A program made the translations under genes and the position numbers. A stretch of DNA of 64,000 nucleotides, taken from contig JAOANU010000013.1 in NCBI GenBank assembly GCA_034387635.1, positions 248,001 to 312,000 on the forward strand, read 5' to 3'. This document shows positions 42,522 to 54,832 of the stretch, piece by piece (positions within the stretch are counted from its first letter, which is position 1; each line of letters opens with the position of its first letter). Source of the stretch: Rhodosporidiobolus odoratus (Eukaryota > Basidiomycota > Microbotryomycetes > Sporidiobolales > Sporidiobolaceae). Under the pieces are notes generated by a model that was given only the letters and a program-made list of their open reading frames with translations, ran no database searches and had not been told where the DNA came from.

Positions 42522-44388
42522 TCATCTCGACCGAGCATGACGAGAGCAGCGGCAAAGGTGTACATTGCGAGACCGACCAAAGACCCAAGCAAGCGGAAAC
42601 AAGGGGAAGCAAGGTGAACAAGGGAACGGAAAATTCCAATTCGCCTCGACTCTCTCTAGCAATAAGCGCTCCCCTGCTACAGATTCTATCGCCAGGCGCA
42701 ACGATGCTCTCTCTGTTTCCTGCGGCGAGGACGAGGAAAAGAGTTAGGGAAAAAAGAGCACAGATGTGAAAGAGGAAAGCAGAAGCATACCTCAGCCATT
42801 TCCAGTAACCTCGCCGCACCCAAATTTGGGTAGTTTTGTCCCGCCCTCCGCCGGTTTATCAACTTCCGAAGCCGCTCCGAGATTCGGTGAAGCACAGTCA
42901 CGGTTTCGAACTCTTCCTCCTCTTCTTGCCCTTCGAGGGCCCCCTCGCCGCACCTCGAGGCCGCTTCAAGGATCTTCGTGACTTTCTCAACGTTCAATGA
43001 GACGGAGGCTGTGCTTGGCGAAGTAGAAAAGGCGGATACGGCGAGTAAGAGGAAGAGAGGAGAACTGAGCCGAGCGTCGGCGTCGGCGTACAGTGCGTGT
43101 GGAGACTCTAGGGGTCGGGGTTGCGACACAAGTGGATGGTCCGCCTCCAACGCTGCCTTGAGTTCGCTGACGCGGCAAAGCTTGAGTGACTCCCTCCAGC
43201 ACTTCTCCACCTCGCCTGTTTCCGCATCCTCGACGCCGAGGTTTGGGTCGAACACGTCGCTCAAGTCGAAGTTGAGGCGATCATGCTCGTTCGCTTCGAG
43301 TAGAAAGCCGTACGAGACGAGGAGTTTGGCGTTACTGAGTCGAGGTCCGTAATAGTTGAAGAGTTCTTCCCCCTTTGCAACAGGAGAAGTGGTGACCATC
43401 TCACACCAGGTTTCTTCTCCTTGCCCCCTCTCCTCGACCATTGCATCCTGGCTGTCGTTGTCCGAGTCATGCGGACAAGCCCTCGCTCGTCCACACTCCC
43501 CACAAACCCACTCTTCCTCGACCACAAATTGGACATTGCTCTCGCCTTCTTGTTCGTGGTTGAAGGAACAAGCGAGGGGGACAAGCGAGAGGCGGTGGTA
43601 GGTCGAGTCGACGTGGAAGGCGCGGGTTAGAATGAGAGTGTAGGCGTGTTTGAAAAGGCAGAACGAGGGACTGGAATTGGGTAGGTGGAGGGAGATGAGG
43701 AGAGGTTGACACATGTGGATGTAGAAGTCTTCGAGGGTAGCCTACGCGGCCTCACGAATCGAACGAAGAAAACGCCTCAGGATGAGTGGGAAGGCAAGCA
43801 AGCGCCAAGCAGCGGGTTGGAAGATGAAAAGATGAAAACGCACCAGATTGATTTCTGTCTTTGCCAGCTCTTTCTCCACTTCCGTCCCCTTGATCCAATT
43901 CTTCTCTTCACTTGCTTCCCTCCACAGTGCTGCCACACATCCATTCGCTCCGTGTCGCTCGCCCTCGTCGTCTGGATGAAAGGGCGGGCAAACCCTGAAA
44001 AAGGGCTCCCAGCGCGACGCAGGACCTAGTAGCAGCTCGTAGCATACATGTACAGCGAGGCGGAGTGGTTCAGCGCTTTGGGAAAAGGCGTCGAGCAGCT
44101 CATGATTGCCGGGGTGAGTGAACGAAGTGTCGGAGAGGAGGCGCGAGAGGGAAGAGGTCTTCTGGGAGAGGACGAGCGAGGTGGGAATTCTGGCGACTGC
44201 GGACTTACCGTAACGTCAGGGGTCAGCTGCGCGATTGACCGGTGCCAGGGGAAGAGCATACTGGTTACTCCGGTTGTCAAGTCGTGACCAGCGAAAACGC
44301 TATGTGACCCATCTGTTGCTTGTATCAAGTCGATGCTCGGAGAGATGTCTACGCGAGACTGTCTTAGCCACTCTCGAAAGGGTTGCAT
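42522..44388 (-). CDS. SET-domain protein lysine methyltransferase (SETD3/RKM/Rubisco-LSMT type)
   Basis: These enzymes methylate lysine (or, for SETD3, histidine) of non-histone proteins using S-adenosylmethionine. The ATG at 44388 starts QPFREWLRQSRVDISPSIDL and HSVFAGHDLTTGV, the usual N-terminal SET strand. The next exon has ALWREASEEKNWIKGTEVEK (insert region). The exon from 43740 reads ATLEDFYIHMCQPLLISLHL, then HRLSLVPLACSFNHEQEGES, with the NH motif of the cofactor pocket. VAKGEELFNYYGPRLSNAKL carries the GEE-x-NYYG motif with the SET-closing Tyr, followed by LLVSYGFLLEANEHDRLNFD. The rest fits a helical substrate-binding domain. The last intron (GTATGC to CGCAG) gives MAEETERASLRLAIESVAGE and a stop at 42522. 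An acidic CxxC insertion (VCGECGRARACPHDSDND) interrupts the SET core. Confidence 0.85.
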
Positions 44389-44708
44389 CCAGAACTCGAG
44401 GAGCGGAGAAGGCGAATTCGACCAGGTTGAGGATGCGGAAGGAAGGCGGGGGAGACTCGAAGTCTAGATCTTGTTGATGGAACCTTTTTCTGCTTCTCCC
44501 TCACCGTCAACGTCCAACAATACACTGCAAGCTCTCCCTCCCCTCGACCTATTCTGGCTTGCCTGTCAGAAGCAAGCGAGCTGTCAGTCAGACGCAGCAC
44601 ACCGATCAAGGGTTCAGCCCCAGCACACGTCCAAGTCGACTCTGTCACTCTGATCTCGCCCCGCCTCCCGCTCATCACCCAGCCAAACCCAGCACACTCT
44701 CCACCTAG
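44389..44708. other. Divergent promoter region (SET gene / VRG4)
   Basis: 320 bases between divergent starts. No gene is seen. Confidence 0.5.
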
Positions 44709-46666
44709 ATGGCCCAAGACGGCAAAGGCGACTACAAAGTCGTCATAGATCAGGATGCAGACGCAGCGTTAGCTCCTTCACGACAAGGCAGTTTCGCCAG
44801 TCAAGGTGGACTGGGACGAACACCGCAGCCGCAGCCTTCTTCATTAGATCGCTTCTTGAACCACCCGGCGTTGCCCGTTATGTGCTACTGCGCGAGTAGT
44901 ATCTTGATGACGGTACGCAACTGTCCCCTCCCCGTCAAAGTTTCGTATCTTGAGCCCCACTCACCTCGTTTCGCTCAATCTCTGCCTGGATTGTCGGCAG
45001 GTGGTCAACAGTCAGTCCCCTCTCCCTCGTATTCCCTCGTCCTTGGCGTTTCGTAACCATTAGCGAGAGATACATCGACGTAGAGGAGAGCTGACTTTCT
45101 TTCCTTCTCCCTATCTTCCAGAATTCGTCGTGTCCGGCAAGTTCTTCAACATGAACTTCCTTCTCCTCACTATTCAATCCGTCGTCTGTGTCACCTGCGT
45201 CATTACCGCAAAACGATTGGGCGTGGGTCCTCTTCCTCGTCTTCCCTTCTCAAATACCGCCTTCGTTTCTCTGCCTGCCAGCTGACGCCTAGGGTTTGCA
45301 TGCGGTAGGTCATCACTTTCCGAGACTGGGACGCCAATGACGCCCGGAAATGGTTCCCTATCTCGTTCCTCCTCGTCTCCGTCATCTACACTGGATCAAA
45401 ATCCCTCGTACGCTTCTTCTCCATCTACTTCCGTTCAGTTCCGCCTTTGCTGACCCTCCACTTCCTGCCGTACCGCGTACTCATGAACAGCAATACCTCT
45501 CCGTCCCCGTCTACACCATTTTCAAAAACCTCACCATTATCCTCATCGCTTACGGCGAAGTGCTCTGGTTCGGAGGTAGCGTCACGCCTCTGACCCTCGT
45601 CTCCTTTGGTCTCATGGTACGTCTTCCCTCCGCCTGCCCTCGGAGCTCTGCTCCAGCCCTGCCTATGTATTGACCTGTGTTTCATTTTTGCGCAGGTCGT
45701 TTCGTCCCTTGTCGCCGCATCGCCGGATCTTTATGCTTGGAGTCAAGGAATCGAGGTGGCGGCCAAGAGTCAAGGACAGAGCAGTCAGGGGTATCTGTGG
45801 ATGATGGTGCGTCTCTTCCCTTTTCTCTCTATCCTCCCATCGACGGCCCGCTTTTCTACGCGAGACTGACCCGACTGACTCTGGTACACCGCCTCACGAC
45901 CATGATCTGCATCTCACACTCCCTCAAAATTAGATTAACTGCGTCGTCTCAGCCGGCTACGTTCTCGCCATGCGCAAACGCATCAAGGTGACCAACTTCA
46001 AGGACTGGGACTCGATGTACTACAACAACCTCTTGTCCATCCCGGTTCTGGTCATCTTCTCCTTGCTCTTCGAGAACTGGAGTGGGATCAACCTGGAGAG
46101 GAACTTGTACGCTGCATCAGCTTTTCTCTCCCGTGTTCTGGTTGGAGACGTGCTGACAGAAAATGTCGTATTTGTCTGTCTCTCAATCGCGTTCTCGCTG
46201 GCTGAACAGCCCGATCGAGACGCGCACTTCCCTCTTGAGTCTTATGGCTTTCTCCGGGGCAGCAGCCGTCTTCATCTCGTACTGCACAGCGTGGACAGTT
46301 CGAACAACCTCGTCCACTACCTTCGTGCGTCCCTTCCCCATTCGAGCGTTGCTTTCGCCGCACCACTGACCCCCCGCCCGCCTGCCACAGTCCATGGTCG
46401 GAGCCCTGAACAAGCTCCCCGTCGCCGCCTCCGGTATCCTCTTTTTCGGCGACCCGGCTACGTTCGCCAACGTCGCTTCGATCATGATTGGATTCTTTGC
46501 GGGATTGGTCTATTCAGCGGCTAAGAGTGCGCAGAGTGCAGCAGCGAAGCGTGAGTGGCCATCGTTTTCCTGCTGTTCTGTTTCTTTCCGTTCGTTTGTT
46601 TTCTTCGTGCTGACACTTGCGCTTGGTTTTGCAGAGAATAATCCAGTTGAGATGGGGCGGCGATAG
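44709..46666 (+). CDS. VRG4: GDP-mannose transporter of the Golgi (VRG4/VIG4)
   Basis: This nucleotide-sugar transporter brings GDP-mannose into the Golgi for protein and lipid mannosylation. The ATG at 44709 opens a Gln/Ser-rich cytosolic tail ([20 protein letters not shown]). Then come [111 protein letters not shown], and [20 protein letters not shown]. The FKNLT and GALNKLP motifs are the GDP-mannose recognition motifs of VRG4. About nine introns are needed; the terminal exon is MGRR after an intron ending TTGCAG. About ten membrane spans are expected. The only real alternative is another GDP-mannose transporter paralogue. Confidence 0.93.
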
Positions 46667-47792
46667 ACGACTTTTGAGCCACCCCGCCTACACCTTCTCT
46701 CTCCATCTTCCCCGGCCCCTTTTCAACCTCCATCCATCTTCTCTCGCCTTAGTTCCTTTCGTTCGCATCCCCCTCTTCTTTTCGATACCCACCTTCCCCG
46801 CCTATTCTTTTCTCCCAGCTTTCTCCCGTAGAGCTCTTTCCCTCCTCCTCTTCTTCGGTGGGTCACCCTGCCCGCCTTCGCCGATGGTCTGCTTCCGTCT
46901 TCCTGTCATACACTCACGACTTTTTCTGGCAAAAAAGCATCCTTCCGTATTTCACCTCCATCTCTTTCGGTTGATGCTGCGAGATTCGGGAGGCTGCATG
47001 GCTGATCCTGCGCCGGCAGGGTGTCGAAGGGAGCTAAGCTACAGGCGACTGGCAGGCGTAACGCTGGCAAGGAGGAGAGGAAGAAGAGGCGCGAGTTCTT
47101 TCTCCGCCCTCCCCTGATACTTACCGCACGCCGCCATTGGCGGCATACTGTCGACCTAGATTGCGCACGCAAGCAGGACAATCGGCAACAGCTCGGCATC
47201 AGCGGTACTTCGCCGCCATCAGGCCCGCCGCAGAGCTCCACGGCGGCGGAGAGTCGATAAGCGGATATCTCCGCTCGCAATCTGTGTCGAAATCAACTCT
47301 TCTCGCCACCCTCCGACCTTCTCAAGATGAAGACGATCACCGCTGCAGTAGAAGAAAGCTGGGACAGAAGACTGTGTAGACTGAGCTAGCATCTCGAGTC
47401 TTGTTTCATTCTGTCTCTGACCCGCTGAAAATCTATATTAGCGTATCTGTGCAAGAATTTGGCGGATGGAGGTGACGAAAGGATCGAAAGGGTTCTAAGT
47501 GGCACATACAATCGTATTCTCCTGTGTGCTGCGCAAAGCGGGTTGACTGGCATTATCGAGCACGTCCGGCCAATGGCACAGCTGATAGGACTCATCGGGA
47601 ACACTGGGCACCGAAAGTCTCCGCGGAGGGTCAAAGCCTCGCCAACGCCGGCAGGTGGTTCCCTCTCTTGCCTCGAAGTGGTCACTCTGCTGACACGTAT
47701 CGTCGCTTGACGAACTCCGCTTTCCGAGGTCAAACCGCCTCCTCAACGCAACGCTACGCAACTCAAGCAATTCACGTGCTCTCCACACTGCG
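46667..47792. other. Intergenic region
   Basis: About 1.1 kb. The first 200 bases are a CT-rich 3' flank of VRG4. The remainder has only short open frames without protein character. Confidence 0.45.
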
Positions 47793-48264
47793 ATGTCGGA
47801 GAAACCACTCTACCCATCAAAAGAGCAAGTCGCGCGCGCGGATGACCGGCTACCATTCAAGCAGCCGAGTTATCTCAAGGTTGTTGGGGCAGTGATTTTT
47901 GTTGTGATCCTTGCTGTGGTACGCTTCGCATACTCTTCTTTCTGATGGCAATGCGGTGGGCTGATATTGCGAAATCACACATTCACCCGCTGTGCAGGCC
48001 CTGTGGTTCGGAGGATATTCGTACGACGAGGATAAGGAGAACTTCTGGGTGTTCGGTCCACTGATTGGGCTGGTCCTGCTGTTGTGCTTGTTGTCGGTAC
48101 GTTTTCTTTCCACAGCCTTTCCGTCTCCCAGCCAGAGAAGGCCTCGTGACAGAGTTCTGACCTCTGGTTCACATCCCCAGGTATGGTTGCAAATCAAGGG
48201 CCGCAAACCGACACAGACAATGACTGCCAAACCAAAGAAGAGTAAAAAGTTCGAAGGACGATGA
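47793..48264 (+). CDS. Small two-span membrane protein
   Basis: Three exons join cleanly from the ATG at 47793: SEKPLYPSKEQVARADDRLP and KVVGAVIFVVILAV (first span), then an intron with GTACGC donor and TGCAG acceptor. Next is ALWFGGYSYDEDKENFWVFG and PLIGLVLLLCLLS (second span), then a second intron (GTACGT to CCCAG) and WLQIKGRKPTQTMTAKPKKS with a basic end. The product has about 100 residues and a short acidic loop between the spans. It resembles small ER or Golgi membrane subunits in layout, but no family is recognised. All splice phases agree, which supports a real gene. Confidence 0.65.
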
Positions 48265-49411
48265 AGACCTAGGTTTCCTTCTCTATATGGTGCGTCTTCG
48301 GTCCTTCACTGCCGGTACACGCGAGTGTCAAGACACTTGGGCAACCGCAGTACTGACCGCCCCATACTGTCTGCTCAGAGCCGGCTCAACTATGTTCCCT
48401 TCGCTTCCCTCTCCTTTCCTGATATCCCTTCCTCTCGATACCCAACCGCCTCATTGTGTCGGCTCCTCGTCTCCTCTCTCTTCCCCTCGTGGCCCCTCCT
48501 TCGATGCGGTCTCGACGGTCTATACGGCAGTTGCAGATTTTCCGTTAGAATGATCTCGACTTCTGTCATTGTATCCTTTCCCCCACGGTGCTGTGGCAAC
48601 GTGTGTCCGAGTCCGACTCTCCGCCGTTCGGGCCCGTCAAGGCCGGCGGCAACATGCTTTGCAGATCTGCGACTTTCTGACTTTGGTCCAACAAGCCCAG
48701 AGGCCACAAAGCAAGTCACATGCGACGCTAGCTCTCATAGAGGAGTCTCCTGCCTGTCTGCGAACTGTCTAACTCCACACGAGCCTCGCACATAGACAAG
48801 GGAGGCACCCAGACAGTAGATGCTGGTGAGCGCACATTGGCGGTCTCGCACGAGCCAGCTGATTTTGCATAGAATCGATTTGAGGCGCTTGTCTCGGCAG
48901 CTCAAAGGCTTGCGCCGCGGCCAAGCAGGAGAGGGGGGAGGGGGCCAGCGCAGAGCAGAGCAGAGCAGAGCAGGACCTGAAGGATCAAAGGAAAAAGCGC
49001 GCTTTCACTTTCTCCAGGCACTGACTTCTTGTGTAGACAGGACTCCGGTCAACTTGCTGTTCAGTGCATTGGCTTCAAGTCTGGAAATGCCGCAAGGAGA
49101 GAATACAACGCGGCGCCGTTTGCGCCTTTGCCCAAGCCGCTGCTTAAGGTTGTCCTGCTTCCTGGCGGTCCCGCGCCCGTTTACTTCTGACTTTGTACAG
49201 CTGCCCAGCAACTCCGCCCTGCTCAGACCAAAGCTCAGCATATAGTAAACTAGGGCGTATACATGGGGGACACGGCTCACCAAGAGTAAGGCTGCAAGAC
49301 CCCCACCGCATGCCGTGAAGCCTGCCCATGCCGGCTTGCTACTTTGTATGAGCCAAAAGATGCCAAACTAGAACGTGTTCGTACCGTCAGCGCATCTGAT
49401 TGTCCATGCCA
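48265..49411. other. Intergenic region with a short agcag repeat
   Basis: No gene is supported. A tandem run of agcag units lies at about 48953-48973. Confidence 0.45.
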
Positions 49412-50099
49412 TCACTTGGAAAAGAAAGAGGCCAATCGCCCACGCAAGATCATGGAAGAGCGAGTACGCACAGCCAGGAACATCACAGCGCCGAGACCAG
49501 CGCCACACCACAGCAAAACCTCTGGAGGGCTGTCACGCATAGGTTCCCGTGACCTTTCGCCTGCACTATCCGCCTGCCGGCTCCGAACGCTTGCCACATG
49601 TAGGGCCCACATCCTCCTCTGTTGCACTAATTCAGCTTGCTCGTTCACTTCGCGGCGTCTGCAATCAGCGCCGGCAATGACAGTGTCAATAGTGTGGATC
49701 TTGGCTGGAGCAGGAGGTTCCATGATTACTCCGGTGAAAGACGACGCGGCTGACGAGAGTGCGTGCTGGGACTGGAGGTGTCCAGAGCATGCTGCCGTAG
49801 CCAAGCCAATGGTGGATTGATCAGGGGCGTTTGACAGGCAAAAGAAGCAAAGAGACCGTAGGAGAACGCACCGGCTGAGTGTGCTGCATCTCGTACCCCG
49901 TTTCAGCACCCAGGGACCTCATCATCTTTTCCTCCTTCCGACTACTCCTCGATAGCGACGTCCGACGTTTCTGAGAGCGAGAACGGGCTCGACTCTTGTT
50001 CCGGGGTAAGGCGAAAGCGGCTTCAGACTCTGTGTCGCTAGAGTCACTCGACGAGAGTGGGGCGGCGGCATAGGCTTGTTGGGAGCGGAGTGCAGGCAT
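49412..50099 (-). CDS. Unrecognised protein, two exons, C-terminal membrane span
   Basis: The ATG at 50099 opens PALRSQQAYAAAPLSSSDSS, a Ser/Arg-rich exon (SRARSRSQKRRTSLSRSSRK) ending ETGYEMQHTQP before a GTGCGT donor. The second exon reads IGLATAACSGHLQSQHALSS, MEPPAPAKIHTIDTVIAGAD and a probable span VLLWCGAGLGAVMFLAVRT, with the stop at 49412. No family is recognised. The first exon resembles that of the next minus-strand gene at 51482 in its opening residues, so the two may be tandem paralogues. Confidence 0.42.
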
Positions 50100-50657
50100 G
50101 CTATACGTGCGATACGTAGCGTTGACGTTGAGGGAAAGAGCGAAAGAGACAGTCGGCGGAGAAATCCAACTTCAGCCTCTGCGGACGGTTTGGATTTGTT
50201 AGGAGAACGAGGCGAGGCGGGTCCAGATAAGGCATCACTCCCTGGATGGCGCGGGGGATGCTGTGTAACTGCCGGCTTGTGCTTTCAACGTCGAGCGCTG
50301 TGCAGTCGAGCTGCGAACGTGTAACGGCGGAAAGCGCCTCAATCATTGTTTCGAGAAGGCCCGGCCTGACCACCCGAAAATTGTGGTTGCAGTGTCGATG
50401 CAGCTTGCTATGGGCAATCATAAGGCATGGGTCAAGGGTCTCACTTCTCTGCAACGAAGAAGGATCTTGGTAAAGAACGCCCGAAGTTGACAATGAAAGA
50501 AAAGAACCGATCAAGGAAAGGTGCAAATGAATGGCACCTTCATTCTGCACATGCCACTCACGCCGGCGCCGGCGCTCCTTTGTAAGGACAAGATAGGCAG
50601 ATACACACTGCCGCGCATGATGATCAGTACTTTACAAGGAAACGGAAATTTCCTCTA
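50100..50657. other. Intergenic region
   Basis: Between the two minus-strand paralogue candidates. Nothing convincing is seen. Confidence 0.4.
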
Positions 50658-51482
50658 TCAAGGCTCACCGACATGCCGCAGAGAATAATGAGAGCAAGGA
50701 GCAGGCTCAGGGACAAGGAGTGAGGATGTATGGAGGTCGGGAGGTCCGGAGGAACTATGCAAGTTCCACAGGTCAGCAGAGCTACCTTGGCTTTCGCCCA
50801 GGCTGGATTGGCACAGGAGAATGTAGAGACAAAGGCACATACACAGCTGGACCCACAGAGAAAGACCTGACCGAAGATAACCAGAAGAAGCTGGAACTAA
50901 AAGGCTTTCGCGGCGTGGAGCGGACGTCGAGCACCGCTCCTGTTGAGCTGCGCTTGACTCGTCGGGTGGGTGGCTCCGTGAAGCGGCAGCATACTGCGGG
51001 CGGGCTGCGCTTCCTTGTCGCTCTGTACAGGTTCGATCGCGCCGGTGAGACCATGCTCCTCTGAGCTGCTGCCGCATTGACCCGGAATGGGGAGAATGGA
51101 CTGGAGCAGGCTTCACAGGATCCCGCATCAAATCACCACGCGGCAAACGAGCAGTGGCGCCATGTCATGTGAGGGCTATGCACACTCTGCAGCCACAAGC
51201 GAAAGGTCAGCGAATCATGATTGATGAGGAAGAGGGAAGAATGGGGCAAAAAAAAGGCACCGAATGAGCATGCTTCTCGTACGCTTCCCCACTGTGCGGC
51301 ATGGGAATGCCAAGAGACAACTTTACCTCCTCCTGTGTTCTACAGCTTCTGGCTCGTGAGGGTTGGCGGGAAGGATTCCGGCTGCCGAGAAAACGCGAAG
51401 GGAAGGCGCCTTCTTGATTGCCAGACTCGCTGGCAGAGACGAGTGCGGCCGAGTAGGCACGTCGAGAATGGCGGGCAGGCAT
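50658..51482 (-). CDS. Unrecognised protein, possible paralogue of the gene at 49.4-50.1 kb
   Basis: The ATG at 51482 opens PARHSRRAYSAALVSASESG, close to the opening of the neighbour (MPAxxSxxAYxAAxxSxS). A Ser/Arg-rich stretch follows, ending around SGEAYEKH. Downstream an open frame contains a hydrophobic segment LSLWVQLCMCLCLYILLC and could be a second exon, but another frame is also open, so the exon structure is unclear. Confidence 0.3.
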
Positions 51483-52293
51483 ACCGGTACGTTGGTGATC
51501 ATGTGAGACAGGAAACCAAGCCGTCGGCGAAGGGACGGCGATGAAAACGGGCTTGTCGCGACAATTGATTCGTTGGGATTTCGTAGACTTTGATGCTACT
51601 TTCTCTGTCGTTCTCCCGCTTCAGTTATAAGGGGATCTCCATAGCTGCCGGCATTAGTAGCTTGCCGAAAGCGATGGAGGGCGAGTCGAGGAGGACGCGC
51701 GGGCGAGGAGTTCTAGTGAACGACGGCTGGCGCGCGCGACGGGGGACGGCGTAGTGACTGCCGAGTCTGCCTCCAAGATCATCGCAGCTGACGGTGTTCC
51801 AAATGCCGCCAGATGCTGCTGTTCAGCTGAACTGGGCTAGTCGGAAGAGTCGGGACAGTCGGTGGGTGGCGATGAGCTAGCGTAGATGAGGACTCGGACA
51901 CCGCCAGCGAGCTGGAGGAGGCAGCCGGGGCAACTCCCGAATACATGTGAGGCGAAGTAGCGAGACGGGAAGAGGGTAAGAGCTGACAGCGAGCGGCTCA
52001 GTACCATTCGTAATCCAGAGTAATGACCGATAACAATACACTCGACGAAGACTGCTGGAACGACAGAAGAGGAACAACAGGAACAACGGCAAGGGGAAAA
52101 GAAGGAGACGAGAAGAGAATGGGAGAAAAAATGGCTACAACAACCTGCGAGACTGCGTGTGAAACGAATCGGCGAGAGGTACTACGCAAGAGGCAGAAGG
52201 CGGTGCGCAGAAGGAGGGGTAGACGATAGAGCGTGGAAAAAACCGAGAGGAAGAGGAGAAAGCCGCGTCGGTTCAGATGGGGCCTTTGAACCA
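51483..52293. other. Intergenic region
   Basis: About 0.8 kb with no gene supported. The part near 52100-52290 is AG-rich on the plus strand and is probably the 3' untranslated region of the minus-strand gene. Confidence 0.45.
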
Positions 52294-54179
52294 TCATCTC
52301 CTGTGCGACTCCAACCCCTCATCCAACCCACCATACGGATCTTCCTCCTCTTCTCCCGCACCAAAGTTAGCCACCCTCAGCGCTCCCGAACTACGAGCTC
52401 CACCCGGACCGCGTCCTCCATGTCCTCCATACAACGTCCCCGCGTCACTGTCACTCTCGACCCGTCCTACGGCGCCGAGTTGCGGAATAGAGCGGTAAGA
52501 CGGGACGGGGCTCGAGACGCCCTGTGGTGATGGCTGTTGCTGTTGCGAAGGTTGAGATTGGTGGTGCGAAGGGGAGTTGAACGCTGCGAAGCGGGAAGAA
52601 GAGGGAGGAGCGAGCTGGTCGTGCTGCTCATGAGTGCGATCCGTCGGACCGCGGAAAGATGAGGTGGGTGGGTTGTAAGCGATTGAAGCGGGGAGGAGGT
52701 GCTGAGTAGAGGAATTAGGGGTAGGGTTGAAACTGGAAGAGCGAGTCGGAGGAGACTGTTGCTGCTGCTGCTGGGGGTAGCCTTGCGCCGGCGGGTAAGG
52801 TGGATACCGTTGCTGGGGCTGGGGCTGCTGGTTGTACTGCGAAGATTGACGGTACGCATCGTTCGCAACCGCATACCCTCCGTCCCTCGCCCTCGGGTCG
52901 AACGAAGCCGCCCCAAGCAGCGAGGGGTACCCCATCCCTGCACCGGCGCCTTGCCCGCGTCCATTTGCTCCGACTCCCGCAAAGCCCCCTCCGGCTCCTC
53001 CGAGGCCGTTCCTACCGGCTGCCCCAACTCCCGCCATTCCCGCTCCGCCGTCCTCACCGCCGGAGGGTAGGACAGGCGGCAACGAAGGCGCGCCCGAATT
53101 CACGCCACCCTGCCTCGAAGGCTGTAACTGCGATACTGGCCTAGGCGCGGCAGGAGGATCCGAAGGTTGCCTCTGCATCGACGGGAGATTGGCATAATAG
53201 GCGTCCTGCTCATCCGCAGGGGCGAGTTTCTTCTTCTGCGGCTGGACTGCAAAGCCCGCCTTTTCCTCGTCGCTTCCTCCAGGCCCTCCAGCGTACACCG
53301 GTCGACTGGGATTCCGCGACAACCGGTTACTCTTCCGCCCCGCCAATCCTGCTCCACCGGCGCCAAGTCCTGCTCCCCCTGCGACCGCAGCCGGATCCCA
53401 AGCATTGTCCCCATGTTGCGCGAAGAAGTCGACTTCATTCTCGTGTTTCCGTCGTGATGATTTCTTGGCAAAGTACCAGACGAGGAGGGCGATGAGAGCG
53501 AGTCCGGCGGCGCCTCCGACTGCACCGCCAATGATAGCGCCGAGATTGGACGGAGAGTCAGAAGAATTGCCGCTTGAGGCGCCGGCGGAGGAGGAAGAGG
53601 CGGAGGACGACTGGGTGGAAGAGTTAAGGGAACGGGAGGAGGGCGGGACGGTGGTTGTTACGGCCAAGCTGGAGGTGGCAGTTGAAGACGAGGTAGAAGA
53701 TGACGATGTAGAAGAGCTTGCAGTGGACGGCGTCGAGGTGCTGGAGGGCGTGCTGCTGCTCGCCGTGCTTGAAACGGAACTGCTCGAGTCGGAGATGATA
53801 GTGAAAATGGTTTCCACCGGTGTGCTGGTTTCGATTAGGCTTGTAGAAGTGCCCTGAAGCTCAGACGTGGTCGTGCTGTGCAAGACCGAAGAGGTCAGCC
53901 ACGCCGGGAAGCGAGCAACGGAGATGCCGGGACGTACACGGTTGCGCCGGTGACCCCAAACGACCTCGTGACGGTTTGCCCTCGGAGGGTCTCTGTCAGC
54001 AACGTGTACGAGACCTGTGCAGGAGAGAAGATCAGCGCGGCGAGCACGGTGAGGGCAGAGGGGAGACTAACGGCGTTTGGGTCGACGACGACAAAGGTGG
54101 TAGTTCCGGTGACGGTTGGCACGAGGGATGTGACGGTCGCGTCTTCGAATGATGTTGATATGGCGCTGCTTGAGGCCAT
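52294..54179 (-). CDS. Mucin-like single-span membrane protein with long Gln/Gly-rich tail
   Basis: The layout is that of fungal wall-stress sensors or adhesin-like proteins: an extracellular Ser/Thr-rich region, one membrane span and a cytosolic tail. The ATG at 54179 gives ASSSAISTSFEDATVTSLVP and TGTTTFVVVDPNA. Two introns (GTTAGT and GTACGT donors) follow, in frame. The Ser/Thr region runs about 130 residues to SSDSPSNLGAIIGGAVGG, which starts the span LGAIIGGAVGGAAGLALIAL with a GxxxG pattern. The basic stop-transfer KKSSRRKH follows. The tail has a Gly-rich part (GAGMAGVGAAGRNGLGGAGG) and a Gln/Pro-rich part (QPQPQQRYPPYPPAQGYPQ). No cleavable signal peptide is seen at the N-terminus. 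It is divergent from the GH16 gene. Function is inferred from architecture only. Confidence 0.75.
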
Positions 54180-54832
54180 GTTTGCGAAACGAGGCGGGGC
54201 TGGTGTGAGAGTGAGAGTGGGAAGTGGGAAGTGGGGGTGGAGGGGGTTGTTGCTGTAGCGAGTCCTGCTCGAGGTGAGTGTGCGAGTCTAGCTGGTTGGG
54301 CGTGGATAGTGTATGCGAGTGTAGGCTCAGCGTGTATGGTAAGAGAAGAGAGAAGGGGAGAGTGTGATGAGGGGGGGCCGGGGGTGAACGAGTTGAGGGA
54401 GAGATGGCTGAACCAACTTGGACACGCGCACGGAGGGATGGCGTAACAATCTCGTCTGGCTTGACTGCCGCTCTCCCGTGACTTGAGCTGCAGCAACGGC
54501 ACTTTCCTTGACTTCCTGGCCACCGTCTGTCTCAGCTTGCTCCTCTCGTCCATCTCCTCTTTCCAACGACATCCCCTGTCCGACTGTCTCGCGTGTCTCA
54601 TCACCCTCGAGACGCAACTTCTCCCCGCCCTCGCCCGTCGCTGCTGGCTTGGATCATCTCTGCCACCAACCGCCTTATGCCTGCTACCCTCCACTCGTTG
54701 CGCAGAAGGCGATTAAGTCCTTCTGACCTCCGGAGCTCTCCGCGGAGTCTGTTCGCCATTCCTTGGGTTCATACGCTTCTGCATCCCGCTCCTTTGGCTC
54801 AGCTTCTCCTCCACACCCAGTGCTGTGCTTCT
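54180..54832. other. Divergent promoter region (mucin-like gene / GH16)
   Basis: 653 bases between divergent starts, pyrimidine-rich towards the GH16 start. An open frame continues upstream of the GH16 ATG from 54593, so an earlier start cannot be excluded. Confidence 0.45.

Noticed and set aside
48287..48795. Plus-strand open frames after the small two-span gene
   Set aside because: They follow its stop and are pyrimidine-rich, as expected of a 3' untranslated region.
49005..49283. Open frames around a possible small secreted protein
   Set aside because: No signal peptide and no splice-consistent partner exon; composition is random.
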